DNA from: Ferruginibacter sp.
GTDB taxonomy: Bacteria; Bacteroidota; Bacteroidia; Chitinophagales; Chitinophagaceae
Assembly (NCBI GenBank): GCA_025362765.1
Contig: JANYFI010000010.1
Coordinates: 1 to 10,861, forward strand
DNA length: 10,861 bases
Reading direction: 5' to 3'
This document shows, in pieces, positions 7,382-10,861 of this stretch. Below the pieces are notes generated by a model that made no database searches, was not told where the DNA came from, and saw only the letters and a program-made list of their open reading frames with translations. The position numbers were made by a program, and so were the translations under genes. The first letter of the stretch is position 1. Each line of letters opens with the position of its first letter.

Positions 7382-8641
7382 ATGGCAGAAAAAATAAAAG
7401 CAACGTACATAATTGAAACATCCAATCCACTCGAAAAAGCAGTGGCAACAATGGCGGGAGAACAGTCGTCTGGAACATTTGTAAAAGTGCCGGGAGAAAC
7501 CGCTGAACTTACAGAAAGATTTGGTGCTAAAGTGGATTTTATTGAGACAATTGGTTCATCTGATATTCCTTTTTTATCAGATTCAAAATCACCTGCTGGG
7601 ACATTGAAACCAACATTTAAAAGAGCAAAAGTTGGTATATCCTGGAATTACGATAACGTGGGAAGCAATTTATCTACGTTAATGGCAACAGTAGCAGGCA
7701 ACCTGTTTGAACTATCGCAATTTTCCGGCATCAAATTGATAGACATCGAACTTCCGGCTGAGTATAAACAACATTATGCCGGACCGAAATTTGGCATACA
7801 AGGAACACAAAAGCTAACCGGCGTGTATGATCGGCCCATTGTCGGCACCATTATAAAACCCAGTGTAGGACTAACTCCAGAAGCTACCGGTATTCAGGTT
7901 AAGAGCTTAATCGATGCGGGACTTGACTTTATAAAAGATGACGAGTTAATAGCAGATCCGCCCCATTCACCATTTGAAAAGAGAGTGAAATGTTGCATGG
8001 ACGTCATCAACAGGCAGGCAGATGCAACCGGAAAAAAAACCATGTTTGCGTTCAACATAAGCGGTGATATAGAAGATATGAAACGAAGGCATGATATCGT
8101 GCTGGCGCACGGAGGTAATTGTATTATGTTGAGCTTAAACTGGGTGGGCATTTCGGCCACAAAGTACATCAGCGATTTTTCTCAAATGCCTATTCATGGT
8201 CATAGAAATGGTTGGGGAATGTTTTACCGGCCTGAAGTAATGGGTATTACATTCCAAGTATATAAAAAAATATTTAGCCTGGCAGGGATAGATCATTTGC
8301 ATACCAATGGCTTGAGAAATAAGTTTTGCGAAAGTGATGAATCCGTATTGAGATCAATAGCAAGTTGCCAGAGTGAAGCAGGTGGTTCCTACCAGGTAAT
8401 GCCGGTTGTATCTAGCGGTCAATGGGCCGATCAGGCGGCTGATACATTTAAATTAGTGGGCAACACCAACCTGATGTATCTCTGTGGTGGCGGCATTACA
8501 GCACATCCCGATGGTATGCAGGCAGGAGTGGAAAGTATCAAAATTGCCTGGAGCGAAGGTATGAAAGGAAATCAATTGGCAGATATCGCCGAAACCTACC
8601 CTCAAATAAAAAAAGCTGTAGAATTTTATGGAAAAAAGTAA
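7382..8641 (+). CDS. RuBisCO-like protein: 3-oxo-isoapionate-4-phosphate decarboxylase (OiaX) or transcarboxylase/hydrolase (OiaT)
   Basis: Type IV RuBisCO large-subunit homologue, 419 aa, cytoplasmic. It is expected to act on phosphorylated 3-oxo-isoapionate made by the adjacent kinase. OiaX would give L-erythrulose 1-phosphate and CO2; OiaT would give 3-phosphoglycerate and glycolate. Active-site equivalents (spinach numbering in brackets): E27 (60), T32 (65), N107 (123), K159 (175), K185 (201, carbamylated lysine), D187 (203), E188 (204), H274-R275 (294-295), H307 (327), K314 (334, loop 6), S345 (379), and the phosphate-site GGG of CGGGITAHP. The one clear replacement is S161 where RuBisCO has K177. 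Loop 6 reads HTNGLRNKF, not GTVVGK-like, so this is not a CO2-fixing RuBisCO. No methionine-salvage gene is near, which argues against MtnW. The start follows a 21-base AT-rich gap. The family is certain; the choice between OiaX and OiaT is open. Confidence 0.9.
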   Translation: MAEKIKATYIIETSNPLEKAVATMAGEQSSGTFVKVPGETAELTERFGAKVDFIETIGSSDIPFLSDSKSPAGTLKPTFKRAKVGISWNYDNVGSNLSTLMATVAGNLFELSQFSGIKLIDIELPAEYKQHYAGPKFGIQGTQKLTGVYDRPIVGTIIKPSVGLTPEATGIQVKSLIDAGLDFIKDDELIADPPHSPFEKRVKCCMDVINRQADATGKKTMFAFNISGDIEDMKRRHDIVLAHGGNCIMLSLNWVGISATKYISDFSQMPIHGHRNGWGMFYRPEVMGITFQVYKKIFSLAGIDHLHTNGLRNKFCESDESVLRSIASCQSEAGGSYQVMPVVSSGQWADQAADTFKLVGNTNLMYLCGGGITAHPDGMQAGVESIKIAWSEGMKGNQLADIAETYPQIKKAVEFYGKK

Positions 8642-10007
8642 TCCGTTATTTTTAAAGCTGGCATACTATGGAGACGATTTTACCGGCTCCACGGATGTAA
8701 TGGAATCATTGGCATTGATGAGTATCCCGACTGTTTTATTTATGGAGCCGCCTGCAACGGATGCTATTAAAAACTTTGTGTTTAAAAATAAATTATTTGC
8801 CAACCAACAGCCGCAAGTTGCGGGCGTTGCAGGTATTAGCAGGAGTTTTTCAACGGAGCAGTTGCAAGATAGTTTGCCACCTATATTTAAAAAAATAGCA
8901 GATTGGAAGGCTGATTATTTCCATTATAAAATATGCTCCACTTTTGATTCATCTCCGCAAATAGGGAGCATTGGATTGGCCATTGATATTGCCGCCAACT
9001 ATTTTAAAAGCAGTTTTATTCCAATGCTGATTGGTATGCCACGGCTAAATCGTTTTGTGGTATTCGGTAATTTATTTGCAAGGGTTAATGGAGTTACGTA
9101 CCCGTTAGACAGGCATCCCACTATGTCCAAGCATCCCATAACACCCATGGATGAAAGTGATTTACTCCAACATTTAAAAAAGCAATCTGACAGAAAGAGC
9201 TTTTTGGTAGACGTATTGGCGCTAGATGGAGACGAGCAGTCGTTGTCTCACACCTTTAATAAATTACTAGAAGCAGCAGATGGGAAAATCGTTCTTTTTG
9301 ATACCTTAAACGATCGTCATTTTAATAACATTGGAAATCTCTTCAGCAATATTCCCATCCACAAAAACCAGCTCATTGTTGGTTCGTCTGCGGTAGAGCA
9401 TGCCATTTTTCATCAAACGGTTTCGGAAAATAAGCAACCTATTCTAATTGAACCCGTTGGTAAAACAGGTAAAATGTTGGTGATGTCGGGCAGTTGTTCT
9501 CCTGTTACTGCCGGTCAAATTCAATTTGCAAAACAACAGGGCTTTTATACGTTGGCAATAGATCCGCTGCAACTGTTAAACGATTGCAATCGGAATACCG
9601 AAGAAGAAAAGATACAACAAATGGCTGTTGAATTACTCGAAAAAAAAGCACCATTGATAATTTATTCAGCTTTGGGACCAGATGATTGTTCTGTTGCAGG
9701 AGTAAAAAATATTTCAGGCGGACAAGAACAATTACCCAATTTATTAGGCAGTTTACTGGGCAGAATAGTTGAAAGTACACACACGAAAAGAGTGATAGCT
9801 GTAGGTGGCGACACGTCTGGTAAAATTACCCAACAGTTACAAATATCGGCATTGGAATTTTTAATGCCTGTTGCCCCCGGAGCGCCAATGTGTTTATCTC
9901 ATTCAGCGAAACCTGCAATGGATAATCTACAGATTATTTTAAAAGGGGGACAAAACGGTGATGAAACATTTTTTGAAAAGGCATATTTAGGTATAGCTCA
10001 AAATTGA
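8628..10007 (+). CDS. oiaK: 3-oxo-isoapionate kinase (four-carbon acid sugar kinase family, DUF1537)
   Basis: Predicted ATP-dependent phosphorylation of 3-oxo-isoapionate to its 4-phosphate, supplying the RuBisCO-like enzyme. It has 459 aa with both domains of the family. The N-terminal sugar-binding domain opens with YYGDDFTGSTDVMESL (13-28), its hallmark, with D16, D17 and D23. A MPRLNRFVVFGNLFAR stretch and PLDRHPTMSKHPITPM follow, a pattern I associate with the OiaK-like subgroup. The C-terminal nucleotide-binding domain has SGSCSPVTAGQ (287-297), VGGDTSG (392-398) and VAPGAPMC (415-422). The start codon lies inside the end of the RuBisCO-like gene, a 14-base overlap in another frame, which suggests coupled translation of kinase and partner. 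Relatives of this family phosphorylate erythronate, threonate or 3-oxo-tetronate (DenK, LtnK, OtnK); the apionate genes alongside favour OiaK. Confidence 0.88.
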   Translation: MEKSNPLFLKLAYYGDDFTGSTDVMESLALMSIPTVLFMEPPATDAIKNFVFKNKLFANQQPQVAGVAGISRSFSTEQLQDSLPPIFKKIADWKADYFHYKICSTFDSSPQIGSIGLAIDIAANYFKSSFIPMLIGMPRLNRFVVFGNLFARVNGVTYPLDRHPTMSKHPITPMDESDLLQHLKKQSDRKSFLVDVLALDGDEQSLSHTFNKLLEAADGKIVLFDTLNDRHFNNIGNLFSNIPIHKNQLIVGSSAVEHAIFHQTVSENKQPILIEPVGKTGKMLVMSGSCSPVTAGQIQFAKQQGFYTLAIDPLQLLNDCNRNTEEEKIQQMAVELLEKKAPLIIYSALGPDDCSVAGVKNISGGQEQLPNLLGSLLGRIVESTHTKRVIAVGGDTSGKITQQLQISALEFLMPVAPGAPMCLSHSAKPAMDNLQIILKGGQNGDETFFEKAYLGIAQN

Positions 10008-10019
10008 TCTTTAACAACT

Positions 10020-10029
10020 TAAAAATAAT
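10020..10029 (+). promoter_or_regulatory. A-rich TAAAA-type ribosome binding site before apnO
   Basis: TAAAAATAAT lies in the 27-base gap between the kinase stop and the ATG at 10035, and is identical to the ten bases before the permease. No Shine-Dalgarno sequence, inverted repeat or terminator is visible in the gap, so the last gene probably belongs to the same transcript. Chance identity is possible in such AT-rich DNA. Confidence 0.4.
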
Positions 10030-10034
10030 AAACA

Positions 10035-10861
10035 ATGAAAGTAGCATTGGTAGGAGCTGGTGGCAAAATGGGCTGCAGGCTAACAGATAATTTTCTTCAA
10101 TCAAAAAAATATGACGTTGATTATATAGAGATAAGTGATGCTGGTAAACTGCGATTAAATCAAAGAGGCGTTCTGATCTCCGGTGATGAAGCAATTCCCG
10201 ATGCAGATGTTGTAATACTTGCAGTTCCAGATGTATTCATCGGTAAAGTAGCTACAAGATATTTAGATAACTTTAAGACGGGTTGTATTGTGATAACATT
10301 AGACCCTGCGGCAGCTGTTGGTGGCCATTTGCCTGCAAGATCTGATATCACTTATTTTGTTTCACACCCAACTCACCCTTCAGTTTTTAATTGGGAAAGT
10401 GAGGAAAGTAAGCACTTCGATTTTTTTGGAGGAATAGGGGCAAAGCAGGTAATCGTTTGTGCATTGTTTCAGGGACCCGAAGCGCATTATCAGATAGGAG
10501 AAGATTTAGCCAAAATATTTTATGCGCCTGTATGTAAATCCCATAAAATTACTGCTGAAAACATGGCGATGCTTGAGCCCGGATTGTCGGAGACTTTCTT
10601 AGGCGCAGTTATGGTAACGATGCGGGAGGCATTGGATGAAGTGATTCGAAAAGGCGTGCCAAGAGAAGCAGCGTATGATTTCTTTATGGGTCATATCAAC
10701 ATTGAATTAGCGTTATGTTTCGACAAAATACCAGGCGGTGTTTTTTCTGATGCTTGTTACAAAGCCATCCAAATTGGCAAACCATTAATTTTTAAAGATG
10801 ATTGGAAAAAAGTATTGGAACCGGAGAATATCAAAAACCAAATCAGTATTATGATGGATGC
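10035..10861 (+). CDS. apnO: D-apionate oxidoisomerase, 3' end cut by the window
   Basis: Predicted cytoplasmic NAD-dependent conversion of D-apionate to 3-oxo-isoapionate, the step between ApnL and OiaK. The frame is open from the ATG at 10035 to the window edge: 275 complete codons and two bases, no stop. The N-terminus MKVALVGAGGKMG carries the GxGxMG loop (G7, G9, M12, G13) of 6-phosphogluconate dehydrogenase-type Rossmann proteins. DVVILAVPD and VITLDPAAA are the following strands. HPTHPSVFN (111-119) and ENMAMLEPGLSET (175-187) lead into an all-helical C-terminal domain with HINIELALCFD, resembling the 'phosphogluconate dehydrogenase C-terminal' domain (PF16896), where ApnO belongs. By family size it is probably nearly complete. 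Homology alone would say only '6PGDH-like oxidoreductase'; the pathway partners give the specific name. Confidence 0.85.
   Translation, partial: MKVALVGAGGKMGCRLTDNFLQSKKYDVDYIEISDAGKLRLNQRGVLISGDEAIPDADVVILAVPDVFIGKVATRYLDNFKTGCIVITLDPAAAVGGHLPARSDITYFVSHPTHPSVFNWESEESKHFDFFGGIGAKQVIVCALFQGPEAHYQIGEDLAKIFYAPVCKSHKITAENMAMLEPGLSETFLGAVMVTMREALDEVIRKGVPREAAYDFFMGHINIELALCFDKIPGGVFSDACYKAIQIGKPLIFKDDWKKVLEPENIKNQISIMMD

Noticed and set aside
7382..8641. True CO2-fixing RuBisCO large subunit, or MtnW of methionine salvage
   Set aside because: The K177 position is Ser and loop 6 differs from true RuBisCO. No phosphoribulokinase, small subunit or methionine-salvage gene is nearby, and the flanking kinase and oxidoisomerase point to apionate metabolism.
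10008..10034. Possible terminator after the kinase gene
   Set aside because: The 27 bases have no inverted repeat able to form a stem followed by a T run.

Overview
The window holds nine genes, all on the + strand and almost without gaps. They read as one catabolic operon for the branched plant pentose D-apiose. No RNA gene, mobile element, CRISPR array, terminator or gene on the minus strand could be supported. The DNA is AT-rich and the proteins look like Bacteroidota, perhaps Chitinophagaceae-like. The signs are an Ala-Gln signal-peptide junction on the secreted hydrolase, A-rich TAAAA-type leaders in place of Shine-Dalgarno sites, and a lipoprotein solute-binding protein. This taxonomic placement is inference; no marker gene is present.

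Layout: (1) 10-1368, a secreted GH140/DUF4038 apiosidase-like hydrolase. (2) 1355-2389, a Gfo/Idh/MocA dehydrogenase fitting D-apiose dehydrogenase (ApsD). (3) 2386-5801, a complete ribose-type ABC importer: two-domain ATPase, permease and lipoprotein binding protein. (4) 5798-7360, D-apionate lactonase (ApnL). (5) 7382-8641, a RuBisCO-like protein fitting OiaX or OiaT. (6) 8628-10007, a four-carbon acid sugar kinase-family protein fitting 3-oxo-isoapionate kinase (OiaK). (7) From 10035 to beyond the window end, D-apionate oxidoisomerase (ApnO), nearly complete.

Proposed flow: the hydrolase frees apiose outside the cytoplasm and the ABC system imports it. ApsD oxidises it to apionolactone, ApnL opens the lactone to apionate, and ApnO converts that to 3-oxo-isoapionate. 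OiaK phosphorylates this product and the RuBisCO-like protein breaks it down. The enzymes match the kinase-dependent oxidative branch of the known D-apiose pathways. The less ordinary points are that release, import and the whole conversion lie in one operon; that a Bacteroidota-type locus uses an ABC importer with no SusC/SusD in view; that the RuBisCO-like protein keeps nearly the whole RuBisCO active site; and that the lactonase ends early in its C-terminal domain.

Four junctions overlap (two ATGA, two of 14 bases) and the longest gap is 27 bases, so a single transcript with translational coupling is likely. No regulator or operon promoter is visible; both probably lie upstream of base 1.
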